Shown: one piece after another, positions 57,052-64,000 of the stretch
Position numbering within the stretch: position 1 is the stretch's first letter
How the letters are laid out: every line of letters begins with the position of its first letter
Source of the DNA: Salaquimonas sp.
GTDB taxonomy: Bacteria > Pseudomonadota > Alphaproteobacteria > Rhizobiales > Rhizobiaceae
NCBI GenBank assembly: GCA_028289365.1
Contig: JANQQM010000033.1
Coordinates: 92,398-156,397, forward strand
Direction of reading: 5' to 3'
DNA length: 64,000 nt
Translations under genes and position numbers: made by a program
The notes under the pieces: model-generated
Told to the model about the DNA's origin: nothing
The model's database searches: none
What the model saw: only the letters and a program-made list of their open reading frames with translations

Positions 57052-57789
57052 ATGAGGCCTTCACAGCAAAAAAACCGGATGCGCGGGCGCGGCAGAAAAC
57101 AGCCAAATCCGATGAGCCGTAATTTTGAAAGCAATGGACCGGACGTCAAAATCCGAGGAAATGCAGCCCACGTAGCAGAAAAATATATGGCATTGGCGCG
57201 AGATGCCTCTTCGGCAGGCGATAGCGTCATGGCCGAGAATTATCTGCAACACGCCGAACACTATAACCGGATCGTATCTGCTGCCGCGGCAAACAATGCC
57301 CGAAATGACGACCAGGCCGCTAGCGGCAGGGGTCCGCAGCCTGAAATTTCAAGCGAAAATAATGAACAGGCCGAAGCTGCCGAAGCGAATGGCGAAGCGC
57401 AGCCAAATAGGGAAGGGCGCGGCTCGCGACAATCCAGAAACAACCGCAATCGCGGGAGATCTGGCAGACGCGCCGAGAATGGCGAAGATGTCAACGCTGC
57501 CAATGCCGAGGAATCCAATACCGAGATATCGGAAGGTGATGGCGGTGAAGAGGCAAACGCCCGTCCAGACCGGGAATCACGTGGACGAAGGCGGCCCAAG
57601 AAATCTGATCAATCAGCTATGAATGGTCAGTCCGAAGGCGAGACGATTGAATCCAACAGCGATGGTGATGATCAGACAGAAGCACCTCCAAAACCGGATA
57701 TTTCAAGTGATGCCGCGAAATTGCCGGGAAGCCTGTTGGGTGTGGGTTCGGAACCAGCGCCTTCTCCAAATCCAAATAGCGATGACTAA
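57052..57789 (+). CDS. DUF4167 domain protein, Arg/Gly-rich
   Basis: The protein has 245 residues. A basic N-terminus (RMRGRGRKQPNPMSRNFESN) and GNAAHVAEKYMALARDASSAGD form the DUF4167 domain (to about residue 80). The remaining two thirds are low complexity with Arg/Gly/Asn clusters and acidic runs. The domain is typical of alphaproteobacteria and likely binds RNA; its role is undetermined. It lies between prmC and clpB, as elsewhere in the class. Confidence 0.88.
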   Translation: MRPSQQKNRMRGRGRKQPNPMSRNFESNGPDVKIRGNAAHVAEKYMALARDASSAGDSVMAENYLQHAEHYNRIVSAAAANNARNDDQAASGRGPQPEISSENNEQAEAAEANGEAQPNREGRGSRQSRNNRNRGRSGRRAENGEDVNAANAEESNTEISEGDGGEEANARPDRESRGRRRPKKSDQSAMNGQSEGETIESNSDGDDQTEAPPKPDISSDAAKLPGSLLGVGSEPAPSPNPNSDD

Positions 57790-57978
57790 GTTGGCTTCAG
57801 GGCCAATTTGATGCAATTGTCGTAGATAAGTGTTGTTGTCTGATTGACCGGCAACCTCTTTATTTATGTGCATTGAATAACTATCTCATTCCTGAACGAG
57901 CCTGCCGCGATGCGGGGGCTTATCCAATGGCGATTTTCCATGCTGCCTTGCAGGTGGAGAAAAGTTCAGGAGTTGACT

Positions 57979-60606
57979 ATGAACATTGAAAAATATTCCG
58001 ACCGGGTGAAAGGATTCATCCAGTCGGCGCAAACACAGGCGTTATCGGCGGGCCATCAGCAATTTTCCCCGGAACATCTTCTCAAGGTACTTCTTGACGA
58101 TCCCGAGGGTTTGGCGAGCTCCCTGATAGAACGCGCAGGCGGAAACGCCAAGGAAGCCAAGCTTGCTGTCGAAGCGGCGTTGAATTCCATTCCCACAGTA
58201 TCGGGCGGTGGTGACCAGCTATATCTGTCACCAGCTCTTGCGCGGGTATTTGATACTGCCGAAAAGGCAGCAGAAAAAGCATCAGATTCCTATGTCACGG
58301 TCGAGCGGTTGTTACAGGCGCTCGCGATGGTGAAGTCGGCAGAGACCTCCACGATTCTTTCTAAGGCAGGTCTGACCGCGAATGCGCTCAATCAGGTTAT
58401 AAATGATCTGAGGCAGGGCAGAACAGCCGACAGTTCGAATGCTGAAGCGGGCTATGATGCCTTGAAAAAATATGCGCAGGATCTGACACTGGACGCCCGC
58501 GAGGGTAAACTTGATCCTGTAATCGGCCGGGATGAAGAAATTCGTCGTACCATCCAGGTTCTTTCCCGCCGGACGAAAAACAATCCGGTACTTATTGGTG
58601 AGCCGGGTGTCGGCAAGACAGCGATCGCCGAGGGTCTGGCGCTCAGGATTGTCAATGGTGACGTTCCGGAATCGCTCAAGGACAAGCAGCTTCTGGCGCT
58701 TGACATGGGCGCATTGATTGCCGGCGCGAAGTATCGCGGCGAATTTGAAGAGCGGCTGAAGGCGGTTCTGAGCGAAGTCCAGGCAGCCAATGGCGGCATC
58801 ATCCTGTTTATCGATGAAATGCATACGCTTGTTGGCGCCGGAAAGAGCGAAGGCGCAATGGACGCCTCCAATCTTCTGAAGCCGGCATTGGCCCGTGGTG
58901 AATTGCACTGTGTTGGTGCGACTACGCTTGACGAGTATCGCAAGCATGTCGAGAAGGATGCTGCATTAGCGCGCAGGTTCCAGCCGGTATTTGTCAGTGA
59001 GCCAACGGTCGAGGACACGGTATCGATTTTGCGGGGCATCAAGGAGAAATACGAGCTGCATCATGGCGTTCGGATTACCGACTCGGCATTGGTCGCTGCC
59101 GCAAATCTCTCGAACCGCTACATCACCGACAGGTTCCTGCCGGACAAGGCGATCGACTTGATGGATGAAGCCGCTTCCCGATTACGCATGCAGGTAGATT
59201 CCAAACCGGAAGAGCTCGATGAGCTGGACCGGAAGATCATTCAGCTGAAGATCGAGCGTGAAGCGCTGAAAAAGGAAACCGACAAGGGATCCAAAGAGCG
59301 TTTGAAGGTGCTGGAAAGCGATCTCGCCGGTCTTGAGGAAAAGGCAAACTCGCTGACGGCGAGGTGGGAGTCGGAAAAGGATAAGCTTTCCGGTGCCCGT
59401 GACCTCAAGGAACAACTGGATCGCGCGCGAAGCGAGTTGGAACAAGTTCGCCGTGAAGGCGATCTGGCAAGGGCAGGGGAACTTGCCTATGGCGTAATTC
59501 CGGAGCTCGAAGCCAAGCTTGAAACGGCGGAAGAAGAAGGCGACAGCGAACTTGACAACATGATGGAAGAGGCGGTGACGCCCGATCACATTGGTCAGGT
59601 CGTGTCGCGTTGGACCGGTATTCCAGTCGACAAGATGCTTGAAGGTGAAAAGGACAAGCTTCTGCGAATGGAAGATGCCCTGGCAGAACGTGTCGTCGGA
59701 CAAGGTGAAGCGGTCCAGGCTGTGTCGCGTGCGGTGCGCAGGGCGAGAGCCGGATTGAATGATCCTTCCCGCCCGATAGGCTCCTTCATTTTTCTTGGAC
59801 CAACCGGTGTCGGCAAGACTGAACTCACCAAGGCATTGGCCGGGTTCCTGTTTGACGACGACAATGCCATGGTCCGTCTGGACATGTCGGAATATATGGA
59901 GAAACACTCCGTTGCCCGCTTGATCGGTGCACCTCCGGGATATGTCGGATATGACGAAGGTGGTGTTCTGACCGAATCGGTAAGAAGGCGTCCCTACCAG
60001 GTGATCCTTTTCGACGAAATCGAAAAGGCGCATCCAGATGTGTTCAACGTCCTGTTGCAGGTGCTCGATGACGGGCGGCTGACAGATGGTCAGGGCAGAA
60101 CCGTCGACTTTCGAAACACGCTGATCATCATGACATCGAACCTCGGAGCTGAGTTCCTGGTCAATCTTGGTGAGGATGAAGAGGCTGAAGCTGCCCGTAG
60201 CCAGGTCATGGAAATCGTACGCGCCAGCTTCCGGCCGGAATTCCTAAACCGCGTGGACGAAGTCATTCTGTTCCACAGGTTAAAACGTGGCGACATGGCC
60301 GGTATTGTTGCCATTCAGTTGAAGCACCTTGAAGATCTGCTTGCCGATCGACGTATCCTGATCGAAGTGGGTGATGATGCCGTCGAATGGCTGGCCGATA
60401 AAGGCTATGATCCTGCCTATGGTGCAAGACCGCTGAAGCGAGTCATCCAGTCGGAACTGCAAGATCCGCTAGCAGATCGCATTCTGTCTGGCGATATTCA
60501 TGACGGCATGACGGTTCGTATAGCGGCATCTGCAGATCGGTTGGTTTTCGAACCGATCGAGACGAAACCTGCCAAGCAGGAAGCGGAAACCCAGGACGCA
60601 GCCTGA
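57979..60606 (+). CDS. clpB: ATP-dependent chaperone ClpB
   Basis: The protein has 875 residues. Clp-N repeats come first, then nucleotide domain 1 ([13 protein letters not shown]), a coiled-coil middle domain (rich in Glu/Lys/Leu, about residues 405-520) and nucleotide domain 2 ([14 protein letters not shown]). It disaggregates proteins with DnaK. CAGGAG precedes the ATG at 57979; a longer frame from 57910 is not supported. I looked for a sigma-32 promoter upstream and found none convincing. An rpoH gene lies 38 kb away in this window. Confidence 0.97.
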   Translation: MNIEKYSDRVKGFIQSAQTQALSAGHQQFSPEHLLKVLLDDPEGLASSLIERAGGNAKEAKLAVEAALNSIPTVSGGGDQLYLSPALARVFDTAEKAAEKASDSYVTVERLLQALAMVKSAETSTILSKAGLTANALNQVINDLRQGRTADSSNAEAGYDALKKYAQDLTLDAREGKLDPVIGRDEEIRRTIQVLSRRTKNNPVLIGEPGVGKTAIAEGLALRIVNGDVPESLKDKQLLALDMGALIAGAKYRGEFEERLKAVLSEVQAANGGIILFIDEMHTLVGAGKSEGAMDASNLLKPALARGELHCVGATTLDEYRKHVEKDAALARRFQPVFVSEPTVEDTVSILRGIKEKYELHHGVRITDSALVAAANLSNRYITDRFLPDKAIDLMDEAASRLRMQVDSKPEELDELDRKIIQLKIEREALKKETDKGSKERLKVLESDLAGLEEKANSLTARWESEKDKLSGARDLKEQLDRARSELEQVRREGDLARAGELAYGVIPELEAKLETAEEEGDSELDNMMEEAVTPDHIGQVVSRWTGIPVDKMLEGEKDKLLRMEDALAERVVGQGEAVQAVSRAVRRARAGLNDPSRPIGSFIFLGPTGVGKTELTKALAGFLFDDDNAMVRLDMSEYMEKHSVARLIGAPPGYVGYDEGGVLTESVRRRPYQVILFDEIEKAHPDVFNVLLQVLDDGRLTDGQGRTVDFRNTLIIMTSNLGAEFLVNLGEDEEAEAARSQVMEIVRASFRPEFLNRVDEVILFHRLKRGDMAGIVAIQLKHLEDLLADRRILIEVGDDAVEWLADKGYDPAYGARPLKRVIQSELQDPLADRILSGDIHDGMTVRIAASADRLVFEPIETKPAKQEAETQDAA

Positions 60607-60638
60607 TCCGCTACGCCAGATCAAAGAGCGGGGCACAT

Positions 60639-61028
60639 ATGACGCTTGAAGAATATGATGCGTTTTGTGCCTCGCTTTCTGGTACTACCCATGTTGTTCA
60701 ATGGGGCGGCGCCAGTGTGTGGAAAATCGGCGGCAAGGTCTTTGCAATAGCAGGTTGGTCGGCAGATGAAGAACTTGGGGTAACTTTCAAGGTTTCCGAT
60801 ATCGGCTATGAGATATTGAAGGATGAAGCCGGGCTGCGGCCGGCACCCTATCTAGCCTCACGTGGCATGAAATGGATCCAACGTACGAAGATCGGATTCA
60901 TGGATGATGACGGATTACGTGAACACCTGGCAGGCAGCTACCGTATTGTGGCCGCCGGTTTGCCGAAAAAGCGTCTCTTGGAACTCGGGCTCGAAAACCT
61001 CATTTCCCAAATAAACGCGAAACGTTGA
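60639..61028 (+). CDS. MmcQ/YjbR family DNA-binding-like protein
   Basis: The protein has 129 residues. It has the small MmcQ/YjbR fold: FCASLSGTTHVVQWGGASVWKIGGKVFAI near the start, then LRPAPYLASRGMKWIQ and the final SYRIVAAGLPKKRL. The family resembles CyaY-like double wing folds and has no settled function. It follows clpB by 32 bases and converges on the M23 peptidase gene. Confidence 0.85.
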   Translation: MTLEEYDAFCASLSGTTHVVQWGGASVWKIGGKVFAIAGWSADEELGVTFKVSDIGYEILKDEAGLRPAPYLASRGMKWIQRTKIGFMDDDGLREHLAGSYRIVAAGLPKKRLLELGLENLISQINAKR

Positions 61029-61037
61029 TCTGCTCCA

Positions 61038-62984
61038 TCAGTAACGGGCAATCTCGGTATCTTCGCCATCGGAAAGCAGATCATCTATGCGATCGCGCTC
61101 TGACTGGTAGGTGGCAAGTTCAGTCCCCTTCAAGACACGGCCCTTGGGAAGCCTGATCCGCATCGGGTCCACCTTCGTGCCATTCACGATAACCTCGTAA
61201 TGAAGATGCGGACCTGTGGAGAGACCGGTAGAACCGACATAACCGATTACCTGACCCTGGCGGACCCTGACACCGGGTTTGATGCCCTTGGCGATCCTGG
61301 TTTGATGCGAATAGGACGTCACATAACCATTGGCATGCTGGACTTTTGTCTGGCGACCATATCCTGATTGCCAGCCTGATGTCAGGATTACCCCGTTTCC
61401 TGCCGACAGGATCGGTGTGCCGCGCGGTGCTGCCCAATCGACCCCCCAATGCATTTTTCGGTATTTGAGAATTGGATGCCAGCGAGAGCCAAAGGGCGAT
61501 CTGAAGCGGCCGTTGGGGACAGGTTGGCGCAACAGGAACTTCTTCGCACTCTTGCCAGTCTCATCATAGTAGTCGACGCGTCCACCATCCTGATCCCGAA
61601 ACCGATAGTATTTCCGAACAATCGTCCCCAGCTTGATCGAGGCGTACAATATTTCAGACTTTTCCGTCGGGGTCTTCTGGCCATCTTCCAAGGACACGAA
61701 GACCGAGAGCTGATCGGTTGGTGATATTGTCGAATTGAAATCGACATCGAATGAAAAAATCCGGATCAGTTTCGCCGCAAGTGCCTCGTTGAGACCCTCT
61801 GAGAGAGCTGCTCTATAAATTGCATCATAGGTGGATGGCAGGCGGCTCTGCGGTATCTGAAAAGTTTGCTGACCATCCTGCTCTATTTGCGGAATGGGCT
61901 CGGGGGCCGGGGTATAAACGAACCGGTTCGAATCAGTCCGGGCGATCGAAACCAGGTGATTGGAACTTCTGTAGATGCTTATTCGACCCGGTTTGATTGT
62001 CTGAGTGTAATCGTTATTTCCCTGGGTTTCATAATTAATTCTGACGCGGTCGCCTGGTCGAAGGTTTTCGGAACCGAGATCCGAAGAAAGGACCTTTTGA
62101 AGCAGGCTTGCTTCTGCGCCATCCATGTTTTCCGAGATCAATATGTCGGAAACGGGAGCCTCGGTCCTGACCTTTACAACGCGTTCCTCGTAGCGACGAC
62201 CGGTATAAGATCGCGGATTTTGTTTCTCCAGCACGGTCATGTTTTCTGCAACGATCGTCACACCGGTAGCCGGGAGATTGCTGGCTTCGGTGAAGGAAAA
62301 TCGCCGGGGATCGAAATAGGAAAGAGATGCGATTGTCGTTGCGCCGCTTCCAAGGCCGGGTGCAGCAGTGCGGACCAATTCCTCAATGTCGCTGGCACGT
62401 TGCCTGGGTGTTTTGGTGACCAACGGGTTGGTATGATCAAAGTCGGCAAAGGTAAGGGCAACTTCAGTATCGACATCCGCGCCATAGATCAGGTCGCTGG
62501 AGGCAGAGAATGTTTCAGGTTCCTCCGAATCAGAAAACACATTGAGTGCATTGAATTTCGGATATTCATAATCTGCTTTGGGCGCGGCAGCCAAAGGTGC
62601 TTCGACCCGAAGGAAGGGCTTTACCTTTACAACATCGCGATTACCCTCGCGGCTGACGGTGGAAACCATCATGATATCCGTGTCAGATGTATCGACATTC
62701 AGCTTCAATCCAGGGCGGGCGCCTTTGATTGCGACATTGGATGGACGCTCGATACCGGGAAGCTGTTCATAGGCCTGGGCGGGCAGGGTGAGTTGATGCC
62801 TGCCGTCGAGGGCGGCAAAAAGCGCGCCCCCCATAAGGAATGCCGATGTGACGCCGGTTAGAACCGCGCCGGACAGCCATCGCAGGCTTACGCGGCGTTT
62901 ATCTGGCATTTTCTTGCCGGTTTCCAATAGTGGTGGCAGGTCGCCAAGAAACAGGGTTTCCGTATTTTCACTGGTCGAAGTCAT
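61038..62984 (-). CDS. M23 family metallopeptidase, membrane-anchored
   Basis: The protein has 648 residues. A cytoplasmic N-terminus with one membrane helix (residues about 37-60, WLSGAVLTGVTSAFLMGGAL) is followed by a long periplasmic region and a C-terminal LytM domain with HWGVDWAAPRGTPI and HLHYEVIVNG, the zinc and catalytic histidines. It should cut peptidoglycan cross-links. It is divergent from the rRNA operon. Confidence 0.9.
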   Translation of the reverse strand: MTSTSENTETLFLGDLPPLLETGKKMPDKRRVSLRWLSGAVLTGVTSAFLMGGALFAALDGRHQLTLPAQAYEQLPGIERPSNVAIKGARPGLKLNVDTSDTDIMMVSTVSREGNRDVVKVKPFLRVEAPLAAAPKADYEYPKFNALNVFSDSEEPETFSASSDLIYGADVDTEVALTFADFDHTNPLVTKTPRQRASDIEELVRTAAPGLGSGATTIASLSYFDPRRFSFTEASNLPATGVTIVAENMTVLEKQNPRSYTGRRYEERVVKVRTEAPVSDILISENMDGAEASLLQKVLSSDLGSENLRPGDRVRINYETQGNNDYTQTIKPGRISIYRSSNHLVSIARTDSNRFVYTPAPEPIPQIEQDGQQTFQIPQSRLPSTYDAIYRAALSEGLNEALAAKLIRIFSFDVDFNSTISPTDQLSVFVSLEDGQKTPTEKSEILYASIKLGTIVRKYYRFRDQDGGRVDYYDETGKSAKKFLLRQPVPNGRFRSPFGSRWHPILKYRKMHWGVDWAAPRGTPILSAGNGVILTSGWQSGYGRQTKVQHANGYVTSYSHQTRIAKGIKPGVRVRQGQVIGYVGSTGLSTGPHLHYEVIVNGTKVDPMRIRLPKGRVLKGTELATYQSERDRIDDLLSDGEDTEIARY

Positions 62985-63081
62985 CGCCTGTCCGAACTAT
63001 CCCGGAACTGTTTTTGTCATTAGTCCAACCGATTGTCCAGCGCTTGAATTTGCCTGCAATCGTACCCATTTACATAGCTCT

Positions 63082-63098
63082 GGTTACACACCGTAACC
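63082..63098. repeat. GGTTAC-N5-GTAACC inverted repeat
   Basis: Perfect 6-base arms (63082-63087 and 63093-63098) with a 5-base spacer lie about 100 bases upstream of the M23 gene and 140 bases upstream of the rRNA promoter. The layout fits a dimeric regulator site; the partner is unknown. Confidence 0.35.
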
Positions 63099-63240
63099 GA
63101 TACTCCAAAAGTGCAACAATTATATTGAGCGCGGGCAATTTGCCTAGCCAAATGTATTCGGTTCAATTGGGGCTGAATGAGGGCAAATGCCGCGTTGGCG
63201 GAAACCGTCAAAAAAAGTTCAAAAATATCGAGAATGCTTG

Positions 63241-63270
63241 TTGACACTTTGGTTAGAGGAATACTATATA
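63241..63270 (+). promoter_or_regulatory. rRNA operon promoter
   Basis: TTGACA at 63241-63246 is followed by CTATAT at 17 bases or TATATA at 18 bases (63265-63270). An AT-rich stretch with A-runs lies just upstream (63210-63228), as expected for an UP-type element. Transcription would start near 63277, about 400 bases before 16S. Confidence 0.65.
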
Positions 63271-63405
63271 CGGCCATCAACGAGGGCGGCACGCCGCTGG
63301 CGACAAATCGCTCGACCTTGTTAATTCCAGAGAAATCGCACGAAAGTGCATTCCTCGTGTAAGGCTGCAGGGCCAGGTTACCATTCGGTAATTAGGACAA
63401 GCAGC

Positions 63406-63432
63406 CCGATATCGTGTCTGTACCGATATCGG
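63406..63432 (+). other. perfect hairpin in rRNA leader just before boxA
   Basis: CCGATATCG (63406-63414) and CGATATCGG (63424-63432) are exact inverted repeats of 9 bases with a 9-base loop, ending at the boxA-like sequence. It may act in antitermination or leader processing. Confidence 0.6.
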
Positions 63433-63443
63433 TTCTTTGACAA
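63432..63443 (+). promoter_or_regulatory. boxA-like antitermination element
   Basis: GTTCTTTGACAA resembles the bacterial rRNA boxA (TGCTCTTTAACA) at the core CTTT-x-ACA and lies about 240 bases before 16S. NusB/NusE binding is the known function of such elements. Confidence 0.6.
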
Positions 63444-63485
63444 TTGAATAGAAAGAAAGAGAAACGTGGGTGGCGGAGTCCTGCT

Positions 63486-63517
63486 GGACCCAACCGTAAT
63501 TCCTTCGGTTTGGGTTC
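63486..63517 (+). other. imperfect hairpin in rRNA leader
   Basis: GACCCAACCG and CGGTTTGGGTTC can pair over about 11 positions with one bulged T and a 9-base loop. It is a likely structured part of the pre-rRNA leader. Confidence 0.4.
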
Positions 63518-63602
63518 GAACGAGACTTCGGCGAACACGTTTCAAGGACGTTACACGTCGATATGAGAATATCGATGGTGTGTTATACATGTCCTTGTCA
63601 TT

Positions 63603-63624
63603 CTGTTGTGAAAACAACAGTTTT
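63603..63624 (+). other. GAAA-loop hairpin followed by TTTT in rRNA leader
   Basis: CTGTTGT (63603-63609) and ACAACAG (63614-63620) form a perfect 7-bp stem around a GAAA tetraloop, followed by TTTT. It looks like a weak intrinsic terminator but lies inside the leader, so antitermination would be needed to pass it, or it is only a processing structure. Confidence 0.5.
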
Positions 63625-63634
63625 ATGCGTGACC

Positions 63635-63654
63635 AGATGTATTTACATACATCT
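63635..63654 (+). other. perfect hairpin just upstream of 16S
   Basis: AGATGTAT (63635-63642) and ATACATCT (63647-63654) form an 8-bp stem with loop TTAC, ending 26 bases before the 16S start. It could guide 16S maturation. Confidence 0.5.
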
Positions 63655-63680
63655 AAATCAGCCGATCAAAATCTCATATC

Positions 63681-64000
<320 letters not shown>

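Larger units (their letters stand above)
62985..63680. other. about 700-base leader and divergent gap before the rRNA operon
   Basis: No protein gene is supported; the short frames here overlap RNA-like structure. It holds the M23 gene upstream region, an inverted repeat GGTTAC-N5-GTAACC at 63082-63098, the rRNA promoter, a boxA-like element and several hairpins described separately. Confidence 0.7.

Noticed and set aside
57841..57978. Heat-shock (sigma-32) promoter upstream of clpB
   Set aside because: TTGACC and nearby AT-rich stretches do not give a CTTGAA/CCCAT pair at 13-17 base spacing; I could not place one convincingly.

Overview
The window comes from the chromosome of an alphaproteobacterium of moderate GC content. 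It ends in the first ~320 bases of a 16S rRNA gene with an alphaproteobacterial 5' region. It also carries gene neighbourhoods typical of that class: dnaJ-like/cobS/cobT beside rpmB; bolA, CNNM/CorC, aroB, aroK and xerD; rpoH, carD, fdxA, an S4 protein and a SUV3-type helicase; lysC, ptsP, prfA, prmC, DUF4167 and clpB. I cannot assign a genus. No phage, insertion sequence or CRISPR array is visible.

Left part (1-11.8 kb), accessory: the tail of an unknown gene, a MarR regulator with a cysteine-rich C-terminus, a small unknown protein, then a catabolic island. A GntR/FCD regulator and an Asp/Glu-racemase-like protein read leftward. Divergently, a single-file block reads rightward: TPP-dependent lyase/decarboxylase, enolase-superfamily enzyme, DadA-like FAD oxidoreductase, a complete TRAP transporter (dctP, dctQ, dctM), a TSUP/TauE-type permease and a BASS-like permease. 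A promoter and a perfect CTGTATACAG palindrome lie in the divergent gap. The set looks like uptake, stereochemical processing, oxidation and cleavage of an unknown small acid, with possible export of an anionic by-product. This is the best candidate for an undescribed pathway.

Middle part (11.8-39.8 kb): a phosphoesterase and an acyltransferase, homogentisate catabolism (hmgA-maiA), tRNA-Arg(CCT), UDP-glucose dehydrogenase, an M48 lipoprotein protease, then rpoH, carD, a GFA protein, fdxA, an S4 protein and the helicase on the minus strand. rpmB and the queuosine-precursor transporter yhhQ follow. A compact H-type pseudoknot resembling a preQ1-I riboswitch lies directly on the yhhQ start codon. 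Next come the cobalt chelatase genes cobS and cobT with a J-domain protein, bolA, a CNNM/CorC protein, aroB-aroK, a 47-residue membrane protein, xerD, accA and an L,D-transpeptidase lipoprotein.

Right part (39.8-64 kb), mostly housekeeping: secA, a parvulin, argJ, GNAT, mutT, a small membrane protein with an orphan Flp pilin, a NDUFAF5-like protein, comF, grxC, a nitrilase-family amidase, DUF1178, ubiG, lysC, ptsP, prfA-prmC, DUF4167, clpB, MmcQ/YjbR and an M23 peptidase. A ~700-base rRNA leader follows, with a promoter, a boxA-like element and several perfect hairpins, then the 5' part of 16S rRNA. The 16S segment has an unexpected C in an otherwise near-universal tetraloop.
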